Below, in pieces: positions 1 through 10,913 of a stretch of DNA of 64,000 nt. Numbering within the stretch: the first letter of the stretch is position 1; every line of letters begins with the position of its first letter. The notes beneath the pieces are model-generated. The model had not been told where the DNA came from. It made no database searches and worked only from the letters and a program-made list of their open reading frames with translations. Origin of the DNA: Desarmillaria ectypa (Eukaryota > Basidiomycota > Agaricomycetes > Agaricales > Physalacriaceae); the NCBI GenBank assembly GCA_030407005.1, contig JAUDYN010000007.1, positions 1,922,001-1,986,000 of the forward strand. Direction: 5' to 3'. The translations under genes were made by a program, and so were the position numbers.

Positions 1-672
1 CTGTTATTTGGTGGTTCCAGACGCCCCATGATGGTAGTCGCCAGGCGAACTCACCCGCTCAGACTGAAATCATCAATGGCGCGATCATGGCCGGTCAGCC
101 TCTTAGTGAAGAAGAGCGCGTAGAAGCTGCTACGAAGATATGGAATCACGAAAAAGGAATGGCGGCTACGGTCATCGCGCTGGGGTGGCTATCCAAGGTA
201 TTGTCTCGGTCTCTGTCCTGTGGCTCGGCCTAACCCAGACTTGAAGATTTATTTCATCCTCCTTGTCTATTCCTACGCAACACACCTACGAAAGGGCTCC
301 TATCGTCTGCTTTCGCGGTCGAGGCAGCATGCCGGCGCGCCGTCTTTCTCAGCTAATAATGCTTACGAGTCGCTGGGACTTGGCGACGAAGAAGAGGGAG
401 AGATAGAAGATTTCTACCGCACACCAGCTCGCACTCCCAACACTGGCAATTCCATTTCTAGTTTTGCTGACTTTATCAATGCTCCTCCGAGCAGACCCCG
501 GCGTGTGCCACCTTCATCTTTGAGCAGAGGTGGTGTTGTTAGTGGGGAAGAAGACGACAATATTTTGTTTGATGATGACGAAATTACCTATACATCTAGC
601 TCGCGCGGTCACTCAAAGCTTGGAACAGACGAGAGCAGTAGTAACACGGATGAGGAGCGCGCACGAGTATGA
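1..672 (+). CDS. Kei1-like subunit of inositol phosphorylceramide synthase (3' part)
   Basis: The gene enters from the left edge, so its N-terminus is missing. Exon positions 3-197 read in the third frame and end ...ALGWLSK. A 49-base intron (198-246) follows, and the next exon (247-672) continues IYFILLVYSYATHLRKGSYR and a polar acidic tail to a TGA. The joined hydrophobic segment followed by a basic cluster is typical of the end of fungal Kei1. Kei1 is the Golgi regulatory subunit that works with Aur1 in sphingolipid synthesis. The tail after the last membrane segment (about 120 residues) is rich in Ser, Glu and Asp and probably faces the cytosol. It is convergent with the PQ-loop gene; only 60 bases separate the stops. 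The family call rests on pattern recognition of the last part only, so it is good but not certain. Confidence 0.7.
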
Positions 673-732
673 TGAGGGGGGATCCATTATTGTTGTCTCT
701 ATTTATTAAGCTTACGTTGTAATCTAATCATT

Positions 733-1765
733 TTACACGGGTACCTTTTCCGAGGGACCAGGATCAACATCGTGTTTTTCCAGAGTCGAAGTTGCTGTTG
801 GTGTTTCTATCTCGCTGCCCGACGCCTCCTCTTCAGAGGCGGCCCATTGTTGTCGTCTGTGAGCCAGAGGGTTAAGAATCATTGCTAGTAGTATAACTAT
901 TCCATCAAGAACCTAGGCAACATGAGTTGGAAGGAAATAAGCGTCACGGGGTTTGCTTACGACGACCAAGCTGTATGCAACCCCTGCAAGGACATCAAAG
1001 GTATCTCTAAAAACCAAGGACAACAGAGAGAAAACTCCTGGAGCAATGTCAATCCTGTGTATATGCTGGTTTAAGTGGTCGCACCTCCCAACATATCAAC
1101 CAGCATGAAGAGTTTCGAAATCCCGATGACTTCCTTGTGTTTATAAATTTCGTAAAATTGGGGTAATAGGCCGGCGGAGAGCATGACTGAGGCGAAGACA
1201 CCGAAAAAATCGACACCCCGATGATTTCCATGTTCGTACGAGGGTCGCACGGCGAATACCATGGCTGCTTGGAGACCGCCTATTAGGCAGACGATGAATA
1301 CGACCGCAAAGACTGAGCGCTTGATAGACCAATTGTTGTCATAGTATTGACACTAGACAGGACATCAGATGGAACTTGGGGGCTATCACGGGAACTAAGG
1401 GCGCACCTGTCCCCATGATATCAAGGATAGTGTTCCAAAGAGTTGAGGCTGTACTATGAGTGCGATACTGAGCTTTTGCACGATAGCGTACACCCCTAGA
1501 AATATGGATGTAAGGCCCCAAATAAGGCTGGGATAATATCTATCAGCCTGGCAATGATAACGATAAGATGAAGAGCGCACACGAGCCAGGGTGATAGTCC
1601 TTCTGTGGATTTCTCACGCCAAGTCTTCCAGATCTGTGGTAACAGCTGAATAGTCCAACAAACTGTTCCTTGAGGGTGCTTGTTAATTGTGACTAGGTGA
1701 GAAAAGGTCAACGAGGACATACCTAGAGTGCCCAGTGCATTTTCAGCAGCAGCATTCACGAGCAT
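733..1765 (-). CDS. PQ-loop repeat membrane protein
   Basis: Five exons were pieced together: 1765-1723, from 1668, from about 1531 to 1409, from 1352, and a last exon from about 920 to 733, with a further intron in the fourth block near 1074-1040. The protein starts MLVNAAAENALGTLG. It has a first PQ-loop (CWTIQLLPQIWKTWREKSTE), hydrophobic helices, and a second PQ-loop (SAGLLPQFYEIYKHKEVIG). The C-terminal tail is acidic. Two PQ-loops within about seven helices are the hallmark of the lysosomal/vacuolar amino-acid transporter-like family (cystinosin, Ypq). The sequence around each loop is closer to a fungal subgroup of unknown substrate, so transport of basic amino acids is only a possibility. 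The short exon 1 is followed by a canonical GTATGT donor. Confidence 0.85.
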
Positions 1766-2267
1766 TTCCTGAGAGTGCAGTTCAGGGGAAGGTCCAGGAG
1801 AGCCGCGACTTTGAGGGTACTAACGAAAACTGAGCATACTGATGGTTCAAAAGGATGACGAATTTAATGACGTTTCTCCAACCAAATCTTGGGAAATCTG
1901 AAATTGCACAATCGGTTTGTCGACCGACGGCCGAAATGTTCGCTAGTGCTTACTCCGATTTCTTGTGGCGTTATACAGGTGTATCCTGGGGTATTGCCTA
2001 GGGTTTACTGAGGTATAGGCATTGGGGATGCTAGAAATGCTTGGTACCTGCTGTCACGTGGAGAAGGACTGGGTCATCTTTCAGGCAAAGCGTCGGCCGA
2101 GCCTGGGCGTACACGATCGATTACATTCAGGAGGTACTTTGAAAGTTCAAGGTGAACGAATGGCAATGCAAATGCGTACTCGTTCGATGGTGCTAATACA
2201 ACTGGGACCTAATCATCACGTATGGCATGAACGCGGGTTGGTATCAGCTGACAAATTTGAATCATAA
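1766..2267. other. Intergenic, upstream of the PQ-loop gene
   Basis: About 500 bases lie between the stop of the TMEM14-like gene and the start of the PQ-loop gene, both on the minus strand. It should hold the PQ-loop promoter and the TMEM14 3' end. A plus-strand open frame at 2022-2267 has no recognisable motif and is probably chance. Confidence 0.5.
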
Positions 2268-2797
2268 TTACTGCCTCAGATCGTACACGACTCTTCCATA
2301 ATCTATGACAATAATTGAGAAAAGGTCGTCGTGGTGATCGCAGATGAAACTTACAAGTTCCGGCCAAGGCAGAGGTAACGGTCAGGATGGCAGGTACAGG
2401 ACCTTTGGCGACTCGTGGTAGAGAAGACAGAAAGAGAAGTGCAGATGCGCCTGAGAAGGTGATTAGTGATTTTCTTTGAATTCCATGGTTGGCGTTCAAA
2501 GTCTGACCTAGTGCACCTTCCAAGCCATTAGGTGTCCCTTTGCGGATGCTGTCCGCCGACCACAAATATAGAGCGCCCACACTGGTGAACATTCAATAAC
2601 TTCAGCCTACAATGGGCCAATGGGCCATAGAATGTTACCTGACGCCGGCAACTATTGAGGGTATTGAACGTGTTCTCGCGAACCCAGTTATGCCCCCAAA
2701 GAGACAGAGAGATCCCATGATAAGTGCAGGGTAGGCAGACTGGAGAACATATCTCAACCTGGATGAAACTGAAGCCCGTAGAGTGAACACGTACCAT
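2268..2797 (-). CDS. TMEM14-family small membrane protein
   Basis: The protein of about 110 residues is built from small exons. The main exon (2739-2639) reads SAYPALIMGSLCLFGGITGF and on through ARTRSIPSIVAGV. It continues after an intron with SVGALYLWSADSIRK, then after a second intron with ASALLFLSSLPRVAKGPVPA, and ends TYYGRVVYDLRQ. Three to four hydrophobic segments with glycine-rich turns match TMEM14 (Tmemb_14), whose vertebrate members sit in mitochondria and are tied to haem or fatty-acid handling. The role in fungi is not established. The best start places the ATG at 2797-2795 as the only coding bases of the first exon, followed at once by a GTACGT donor and a 55-base intron. This gives M-SAYPALIM, as I would expect for relatives. 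Confidence 0.8.
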
Positions 2798-3061
2798 CTT
2801 TTCAGAAATAGAGATACGGCCTAATAAGACAAAGTGATGGCGGTAGCAAAGGAATAGTCTACGTTTCCACGCGTCAGGCGTCTTACCTCCGTGGGCTTGC
2901 CGGTCGGAGTATGTGTACCCCCACATTTGGCCATCGCGATCATAGTTACCCTACTCGGAAAAAAAGTTCTAACACACACATTCATCTCTTGTCATTGGTC
3001 AGTTGACTGTTTCCTTCGAAAGCAACAAATGTACAAGATAAATTATTGCAAGTCCCGTCAT

Positions 3062-4737
3062 TCAAAACAAAAACTTGACATTCTTGTAAAAATCAAGCAT
3101 GGGATTCTCCCCATTGCGCAGTCGCGTCTCTGAAAGGTCTGCGTATGTCTCCAAAAACTCGGCATGCGTGAACACGCTTGACTTTCTTTCTCCCACCGGC
3201 AGACCACTCGCAGACGTCACTCCATCGAGAGGCGTTCGGCGATCAGTCCGACGACGGGATGAAAAGTAGTCTGCGCCCAAAGACAAGGATAAGGAATGCG
3301 CTGTCAACGGTGTTGAACGTGAGGGTAGGAAATTGTCGGAAGATGGGCGCGGTAGCGTAGATGGTTGGGATAGAGTATACTCGTACATGTCCCTGAGCCT
3401 ATCGAAATTGGTAGGGAAGAATATGTCGAAAGCTCCCGGCCGGACTAGGAGTGTATCAGTGGCAATCGTCGTGTTCTTAAACCGCGTCTGAACAACAGGA
3501 GAGTTCACACCCGGAATAGTTTCAGGAAGATGCGAGAAATCCGATAAAAGGAGACGATGGCGGGGGAAATGATTTCGCAGGGTTCGTATGAGACTCAAAA
3601 GGCGCGTTGGGATGTATTCCTCTACAGACATGTTTGCTGCAAAAGGGAGCGTGCGGTATATCTTTCGCAACAACTGTGAGGACTGGAATACCTTGGAGAT
3701 GGGTGGAGAATGTGCGAGATTCTTGCGCAATTCCAAAAATGCTGATATCAATGGGTCGCTGACGCGCGTATAGACCATGTCAAAGTCACCGTCATCATCG
3801 ACGACAACAAGTCCTTGGTATGGTTCCAGAGTCTCCATATCGTATCGAATAGCATCATGTGCGAAGTTATCCTGGGCAACATCAGCCGGATGTCTGTTTC
3901 AAAGTGGTGTAGACTTACAATGACTTCCATGGCCATGAAGAAGCACGGAGCAGGCTCGCGCTTGTCCCAATGAAACACGCTTTTATGCACCACGTTCACG
4001 CAGGGATGTACATCGTGCAATTTGGCCTTTTGAAGCTCAACCAGGTTTGCACTAATTTCAACAATGGTGTAGCGGGTGCGCTCATATACATCCGGATATT
4101 CATCACGAAGATAGTCCAGAATGTTGAGGGCTAGAGTTCCATTTCCGGCGCCAATCTCATATATGATGAAGTCCTCGTAAGGGAAGTACTTTAGCAAGTA
4201 CTCTGAGACGAGGCACTGGGCAATTGCCTGGCCATACCAGGGCTAAGCTGCAATGTCAGAGAAGAGATATAATATGGAAAGGAGCGGCATGCCAACCTTG
4301 AACAACTCAGTTGGCGTGTGCCACAACTGCTGGTCCGCCTCATACGCAGCATACTTCTTGGCGACCTCCGCTTCAAATTCTGTCGAATCTCGGAGTTTTG
4401 AGAAGATAAAGGGCATTTGCTTGGAGTCAAAAATAGTAGCCTGTTTGGAGAAATAACCATAGTTCGGATTGTACAGGGAATCCTCAATGAAATCCCGAAC
4501 GAGCATCTTCACGCTGTGTGGTGCCGACGTATTCGACTCGAGGCTATTGGCAGTGACGATGGGATACTGGCTGGTATCCTTGACAATAGGGCTGAAGAGC
4601 GGACTCGTATTGTAGTTCCATCTATCCTTGGGCAGGTCTGTAGGAAGCGGCTTTCGGGATGTCGAGTAGTGAAGGGAGAGCCATGGGCTACGATGCTTTT
4701 TGATACATCGAACGGCCTGTGCACCCAGAGATAGCAT
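3062..4737 (-). CDS. NDUFAF7/MidA-like mitochondrial protein arginine methyltransferase
   Basis: There are three exons: 4737-4297, 4242-3919 and 3871-3062, joined by GT-AG introns of 54 and 47 bases with frames kept. The N-terminus (MLSLGAQAVRCIKKHRS) is basic and Ser-rich, as for a mitochondrial presequence; an upstream in-frame ATG at 4812 would add 25 residues. VRDFIEDSLYNPNYGYF is the family entry motif. YEIGAGNGTLALNIL is the SAM-binding glycine loop. The rest follows the MidA (PF02636) fold, but the last third carries an insertion-like polar stretch. Vertebrate NDUFAF7 dimethylates an arginine of the NDUFS2 subunit during complex I assembly, and I infer the same here. It is divergent from MMS19, with about 125 bases between starts. 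Confidence 0.88.
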
Positions 4738-4861
4738 GAGACGCGTCGTCGGCGCCTTCTCTGAGAGTTGCAGACGCGACTGGGGCCTGCTCGTGGTGGT
4801 GGTCGATGACAAAAATGTAGTTGCACGTGGCTCTAGCTTTCCTCTGATCTCATCCTGCTCG

Positions 4862-7800
4862 ATGGAATCGACAGGGCGGCTTGTGCATACATGGATGGCG
4901 TCCGGCAGGGACGAAGAGATTGCAGCGACAGTGTCTGGTGCGTTTGCTTTTCCTTGCTACCGGCTCGTCCGTTCTGATGTTTCACCAAGAGGTCTCCGAT
5001 GGTCGAACGTCTCTTTTGAACGTCGTGAAGGCTTTGGGAGAATTTCTAACTTCTGAAGAAGATAATCTTCGCATCAAGGGTAATACTTCATTGCTAGATA
5101 TGGATCCCGAGTGTTCATACTCGCCACATAGGCGTCGAATTCCTGTCTTTGGTACTGGACCGATGTCCCCCAGAAAAATTAAATCGCCAATCTGGTTTGA
5201 ATATCGCTCCTACATCTGGTTCGCAGTGGCTCATTCTTCTTCAGTACGAGTCCTTGTGACGTTCTACTGCAACAAACTAGAAGACACGGAGACAATAATA
5301 CCTGCTCTGAAAGGACTGCTTTCACTTTCTCGTCTTATCAACTGCACAAATGAAGATGTGCCTGTCATCATCAGAGCGTCAGTATAAGAGGTCCAGCCAA
5401 ATGAATAAATCTGACAAGCGTGATTGCAGTTTATTCGCACACGTCAAAATGAAAGTACTCGTTCAGTCGGTACGGCTGGTCGTGTATTCTATCATTGACA
5501 ATTTCATGGCGCGCCACAGAGATGGTGGGCCTCCATTTGAAACTGATCTGCCGCGACTAACAATATTTAAGCTCTGAAGGACATGAACAAGGAATTTTTG
5601 GCTGGTTATATTACACTTGCAGATGGCGAAAAAGATCCAAGAAATCTTTTGATCGCTTTCGCAATCGCACGGGTGATTCTCGTCGAGTTTGATATATCTA
5701 ATTTTGTGGAGGGTTTCTTCAACATAACGTTCTGTTACTTTCCCATCACGTTCCGACCACCTCCAAATGATCCTTACGGTATTAGTGCCGATGACCTCAA
5801 ACGCAATCTTCGGTAAGTTCGCTGAATTCTGCTTGAGCCACACCCATTTACCAGGCCCAAAGCCGCTGCTTGAGTGCAACCCCTGCGTTTGGCCCAATGG
5901 CTATACCTGTTTTCTTAGAAAAGCTTACAGCCGGATCGCCCATGACCAAGGTATTCCAACGTCTCCTTTTGCTCAAGAATATGTTTGAAGTCAATCTGTA
6001 CAGAGGGATACATTGCAGAGCATGTCAGAATGCTTCCCCGTATACGGTGCTAGTTTGGCCAGGAGTTCTGCGCGCGAAATTTGGAATGCGCTCAAGTTGG
6101 AGGTGGGGCTTGAGCATTTTCTTTGTGGATTGAAACCAACCCTGCCACAAATAGATATTCCAACCGACCGATACCATTACTGCAGACATGGCCTTAACCT
6201 GCACGCAATCTTTGGTAAAAACCATATATTTGGCGGACTCGAGGGCAGAGGACGATTCGGGGACAGATACTGAAGGTCTGGCTCAGGACGCATGCGAGGA
6301 GTGTATCAAGATCCTTCGTGAACCTGAAAAAAGTCAGGCGAGGCCTGCGATCAAGGTTCTTTGTGCTTTCATGTCGACTACCCGTTGGTCTCTTTATTCT
6401 AGTGTCTTCTTCCTGCCAGTTAAACCATTCTCAGCTTCCGTTGCTCACTATACCATTTCGAAGACGGCACCACATCTAGTTACACTATTCGTTACACTTG
6501 AGGATACAGCTAGTCGATTATCCGATCTATTGCTGCTGTCGGATCTCATCGCTGCGGCAAGGGATTCCGTATCTAACCTCCAACAGTCGGAAGTTACGGA
6601 GCCTCTGTTGTTACCCTACAAAGACGAAGTCCTTGGTATTGTCACCACAGGTCTCCAAACCGGCTCTCTTAGGCGACCTGCCTTGGCCTGTCTGTTGGGA
6701 ATGGTGTCTACCAAAAATTTACTTACAGATGAAGAACTCGGTTTCGTTGTCCATAAGACTAATGAGGTTTTGCAGGGAGACACCAATGAAAACGATGATG
6801 AAAGGTATGCAGGAGCCGTCTCGATTTACGCCTAACCTAATTTTGAACTTGTAGTGATACTCTGAAGTTGTTAACAACTATAACAACTATAACTTCCCAT
6901 CATGTGGTTGACCAAACCCTGCCTCTTCTATTCAACGACCTCCCTGACCAACCTCCTTCAAGGGACGCGGTCGCAGATCACATAAAATACCGGCGTGTTC
7001 TAATGGCACTGAGCACTCTCTGCCAGCAACCAGAGCTTTTCGAAGTCTTCATGATACGGCTGACTACGAGAGTCGAGCTTCTTTGTTCCACCACAGATGT
7101 TGAAGCTGACTTGGAACCTCGCGCCGCGTACGCCTATGCCATCCTCAGGTCTGTTTCCCGGACGATGTCTTCGAAAGTCGACGAGAAGCACGTCGATGTT
7201 CCTAAGTACATTGACCGACTTGTACCAAGACTATTCAACCTTTTCATCTACTCAGCTCTGACCTCTGATGGCGGTTACGTGATAGCCACGGATCCTAGGC
7301 TGATCCTCGTTGCTGGAGATATTGTCAACCTAGTGACTCAATGCCTGACGGTGGAGTAAGTCTCAAACAATTTGTCCTGTGCTCTGCGCTGACGGCCTTT
7401 GAAGGAGATATCAAACATTTATGGCAGCCCTGTTTTCTGCATTTCTTTCCGGAAATGTCGCGGGTATTTGTGAAGGACAACCACAACTCCCTGCCAATGT
7501 AACGATATATCCATTTCAGGTGGGCACCCTATTCTCCGTCTAGTTCTGCATTCTGATTAGATATAGGACTCTTCCTCTACACCAATAAAGAATCTGATGC
7601 TTTTATTTGCCGCTGCAATTATTGCAGCACCGAAAGAAGTATAGAATTTTCTCACTTCTAGTCCACGCAATGAATTTATTATTTTTTTTCAGGTTTCCGT
7701 ACCGGTCCCTTCCTTGGATGGCTTTCTAGATGGCATTCTGAAGTGGAGTCTTACGACGGCGGACAACGACATACAGAGAGAAGCTGCCTGGAAGATTCTA

Positions 7801-9041
7801 ACTTCTATTCTTAATAAGCATACTGCAGGAACGTCCATGCCTCGGTTTATCAAGTGCATGACGCTAATAACTTAGCAGATGCTTCTGGATTCCTCGGACA
7901 GCAGCTTGAGACTTTTGCATCAAACAGACTGTCTGATACAGCCTTGACTGTACCTCAGCGCAAACAAGGCGTTGCGGCTTGGGTCCATGTAATATGCATA
8001 TCCTGCCTTTCTATCCTGTGCTGACAGTGTACCAGATATGTAAAGCGCTCATGGTTCAAAGTCATCCGTTGACTCTTGACTTTGCTGACCGCCTGTTTGG
8101 CGTGTTCGGGGACAAGAGTATTGGGTGGGATGCAGCCAAGGCAATCGGCCAAGTTGTTGAGCCTGGCGATGTGTTGTCAAAGAGCAATTGCGCAGTCATT
8201 AAGGTAAGTGGATAATCATTGACTACTTACTCTCACTAACGACTGTTTTAGATATTACACGTGCAAAGATTCTTCAACAAGATTCTGCCCCGTATCATTG
8301 CTGGAGCAAACGACACGAGTAGTAGGCAGATAACCTCCATTCTCGACCGTGACTACTAACAGTTCCTTCAGAACCTAACGAACAGATATCTAATCTTGTA
8401 GCCCTAGCATCTCTCATTAAATCTATATCAAAGTCATTGTATTCACAGCAGATGCCTGTAGTAAGTTGCTTCCTCTTTGTCCTTAGTGTTTGGTCGTTTC
8501 ACGGCATCTTCAGTTAATACCTCTTCTATTACGCGGCCTCGACCTCCCCGATGAAAGTATACATGCGAATGTCATTGACACGTTCATTGTTGCTGCAGAG
8601 GGAGATACGCCTGAACAAAATTTGGTCGCCGAACATGTTCCATCGTTGATATCCAAGATGCTGAAGAACAGTAGGATTCAAGATATGCCTTCGATGGTAT
8701 GTGGATCCTTCTGATGGCTCGAGCTTCATGGTCATGCTGGTGATTGTTATTAGAGAGTAAGAATCGCAGCGACCCGATATCTGGCCATCCTGCCACAGAT
8801 CGTCCGTTATGATATCTTGCATCCTTACAAGTCGCAAGTTGTCAAAGAGCTGGCGAAAGTTCTAGATGATCCTAAGCGTGCTGTCAGAAAGGAAGCCGTC
8901 GATGCACGGTAAGTATTCTGTAAAATTTCGGCACTGAGACTGAAGTGCTTCTCTGCTTTTCAGAACTAATTGGTTAGTATTAAATTTCCGTACAGTCGCC
9001 GCAAATCTAATCAGGCCAACAGGATCAAGTGCGGCGGTTAA
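4862..9041 (+). CDS. MMS19 homologue, cytosolic Fe-S targeting adaptor
   Basis: This long gene has many introns (more than 15). It opens MESTGRLVHTWMASGRDEEI, and after a 53-base intron continues through VVKALGEFLTSEEDNLRIKG and VEFLSLVLDRCPPEKLN, which is the conserved MMS19 N-terminal block (MMS19_N). Later exons give HEAT-repeat helices, for example DEKHVDVPKYIDRLVPRLF and LVAEHVPSLISKMLKNS. The C-terminal HEAT end reads KELAKVLDDPKRAVRKEAVD then ARTNW. The final join is inferred: a donor at 8971 region (TTG|gttagt) and an acceptor at 9022 give TNWIKCGG and a stop at 9041. Without that intron the frame would run to about 9132. MMS19 is the adaptor of the CIA complex that delivers Fe-S clusters to helicases and polymerases, including XPD of TFIIH. 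This explains its repair and transcription phenotypes. Confidence 0.9.
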
Positions 9042-9250
9042 CGCGACGGGTATCGATTCCATCTACCAGATAAGTATGAAGCTACACAACATGGATGCGA
9101 ACCCAGTCAGTAGTTACAGTTCTAAAGAGTAAAGTGTGCTATATGTAATGAGATCGTACAGTAAAGCAGAATAGTATAAAAATGTGGGAAGATGTGCCGT
9201 GAAATATGCAGAGCAATAAGACGAAATTTTACACAAGCTTTAAAAGCCCG

Positions 9251-10624
9251 TTATGATGCCATGATGGCTTGAGTCTTCACACCCGCATCTGTTAAAGCGA
9301 GTTGAAAGGCGTCTAAGTGCTCGCGAACGACTTGGCGGCCATCTGTTCTCTTCGTCCCATTAATACGCGACGGCGACGCGACGGGCGTGTTTTCCCCACT
9401 GGAATCTGGCCCATCTACGATTCCCGCCTCCCATCGTTCAATCTTCTGTCGACTTCTTTCAGCGCTATCCCATTCAGTTCTCCATCCTCCTAATTTGTTC
9501 TTCAGCGCTCGTATCTTCCGACCTGCTTCTGTTGTAGCTGCGCCATTGACCTGTGCTTGCTCAGAGATAGTAGAAAGGGAGCTGACAAGGGAGGTTGTGA
9601 AAGAGCGCAGATGCGCTAGTTGTGGTAATGTCATAGCAGGTGTAGCAGGGCCATTTACGGCAGGAGGTGGCGGGAAGGAATCTTTCAAAGGAGAAAATGG
9701 AGTATCAGATTCGTTGTCGGAATAATCTCCTAGATGGCGGTGATCAGGATCCATATCCCAATCGCTAGAATTTGAGAGGTTCGCAAAATGCTCTTCCTCC
9801 ACGGTATCCAAATGCCGCGATTCTGAGTGAGGCAATTCTACAGGCGGCTTCCCATCGACAAGGTCGTCTGGTAGCGTAAACTCTTCCAGCTGACCGAGCA
9901 CATCGTTTCCGCCGACCTCTCCAGCAATTTTCCGTAGCTCTCTTTCGTACTCCAACAGCTCCCGCACCTGGCCTTCCCGATCCCTAACGGTGTCGTTAAT
10001 TCTACGTATAACATCTGTTGCAATCTTCTCCAAATCCGGCTGCTGTGACGCCGAAGACCCTATGTCAACGTCAATGCGCCGCAAGTGTGAGAGGAATTTA
10101 TCGGTGGATTCTAGATTTTCGGACAAGATTTCCATGGCATCCTTCTTTTCCCGCCGTCGACGTTTATTAGCCGATGGACTGTCGAGAATAGGGTCGTACA
10201 CGGAATGGGAATCGTCTATGTCGTCGAATGGGGTATTGACTGGTGAATCTGACTCGGATGTGAATGACAGTGGTTCACTGCCAGCAGTAAGATGCGGATC
10301 TTCGTCATGGTGGGGGGTTTGGTCTATGCCTTCGGCGCCTTCGTCGTATTCGATTCCAAATTCTTCGGCAAGGAGCATGGAGCCTGCGCTTGGCTCTGGC
10401 ATCAGGGCTACTGCGAGTTCATGGGCCAACGAATAGCGACCATTGGATGCATCGTCATCCATGGCATGTGCGAGGCTAGAGGTACTCCGCAAGGAGGCCG
10501 TCGAACGGCGTGGATTTAGGCTTTGTCGTGAAGGCGATGTGCGGTGTAAAGCCTTGGGCTTTGGCGGTGAAAGAAACTGGGAGCTTGAGCAGAAGACGTC
10601 GTCGTTGGTGCTGTACTGCGACAT
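9251..10624 (-). CDS. Unrecognised acidic protein, 457 residues
   Basis: This is a single open frame without introns, unusual for this window. It begins MSQYSTNDDVFCSSSQFLSP with a basic Ser-rich leader. An ordered block around residues 65-100 (HELAVALMPEPSAGSMLLAE, then EFGIEYDEGAEGID) follows, then a long acidic disordered part. A probable coiled coil spans roughly residues 165-240 (ENLESTDKFLSHLRRIDVDI and VRDREGQVRELLEYERELRK). A second helical block sits near residues 345-410, ending RKIRALKNKLGGWRTEWDSA. The short helical C-terminus ends ALTDAGVKTQAIMAS. I do not recognise the family. Acidic low complexity with paired coiled coils suggests a scaffold, but no function is assigned. It converges with MMS19, about 210 bases apart. 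Confidence 0.75.
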   Translation of the reverse strand: MSQYSTNDDVFCSSSQFLSPPKPKALHRTSPSRQSLNPRRSTASLRSTSSLAHAMDDDASNGRYSLAHELAVALMPEPSAGSMLLAEEFGIEYDEGAEGIDQTPHHDEDPHLTAGSEPLSFTSESDSPVNTPFDDIDDSHSVYDPILDSPSANKRRRREKKDAMEILSENLESTDKFLSHLRRIDVDIGSSASQQPDLEKIATDVIRRINDTVRDREGQVRELLEYERELRKIAGEVGGNDVLGQLEEFTLPDDLVDGKPPVELPHSESRHLDTVEEEHFANLSNSSDWDMDPDHRHLGDYSDNESDTPFSPLKDSFPPPPAVNGPATPAMTLPQLAHLRSFTTSLVSSLSTISEQAQVNGAATTEAGRKIRALKNKLGGWRTEWDSAERSRQKIERWEAGIVDGPDSSGENTPVASPSRINGTKRTDGRQVVREHLDAFQLALTDAGVKTQAIMAS

Positions 10625-10913
10625 GGCAGAGAATGGAACGGGTCGTCGAAAGAGAGAAAAAGGAGGGTGAGCAGGAGCACAAGGAAGTCCGGGGACGCAT
10701 TCTGAGATGTGGGTTCGTGGTAACTTTTCGGGAGTTGCCGACCTTCCCTATCGTGGCACATGGAGCACCTGGTAGCTGGACTCTTGTAGGCAAATTAGAA
10801 ACTAAGTATATGTGTAGCACATGAATGCACGAAGACAAGTATCGGGCGCATCAATGATGATGTACAATCAGATTCCGTCTATTATATAAATGACATGTCA
10901 CAACGTCGGGGGA

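Noticed and set aside
2022..2267. Plus-strand frame upstream of the PQ-loop gene
   Set aside because: No motif, and it overlaps the 3' end of the TMEM14-like gene only by position; probably non-coding.
9042..9132. Read-through C-terminus of MMS19 to about 9132
   Set aside because: A normal 50-base intron gives the expected short end TNWIKCGG; the read-through adds unmatched sequence.
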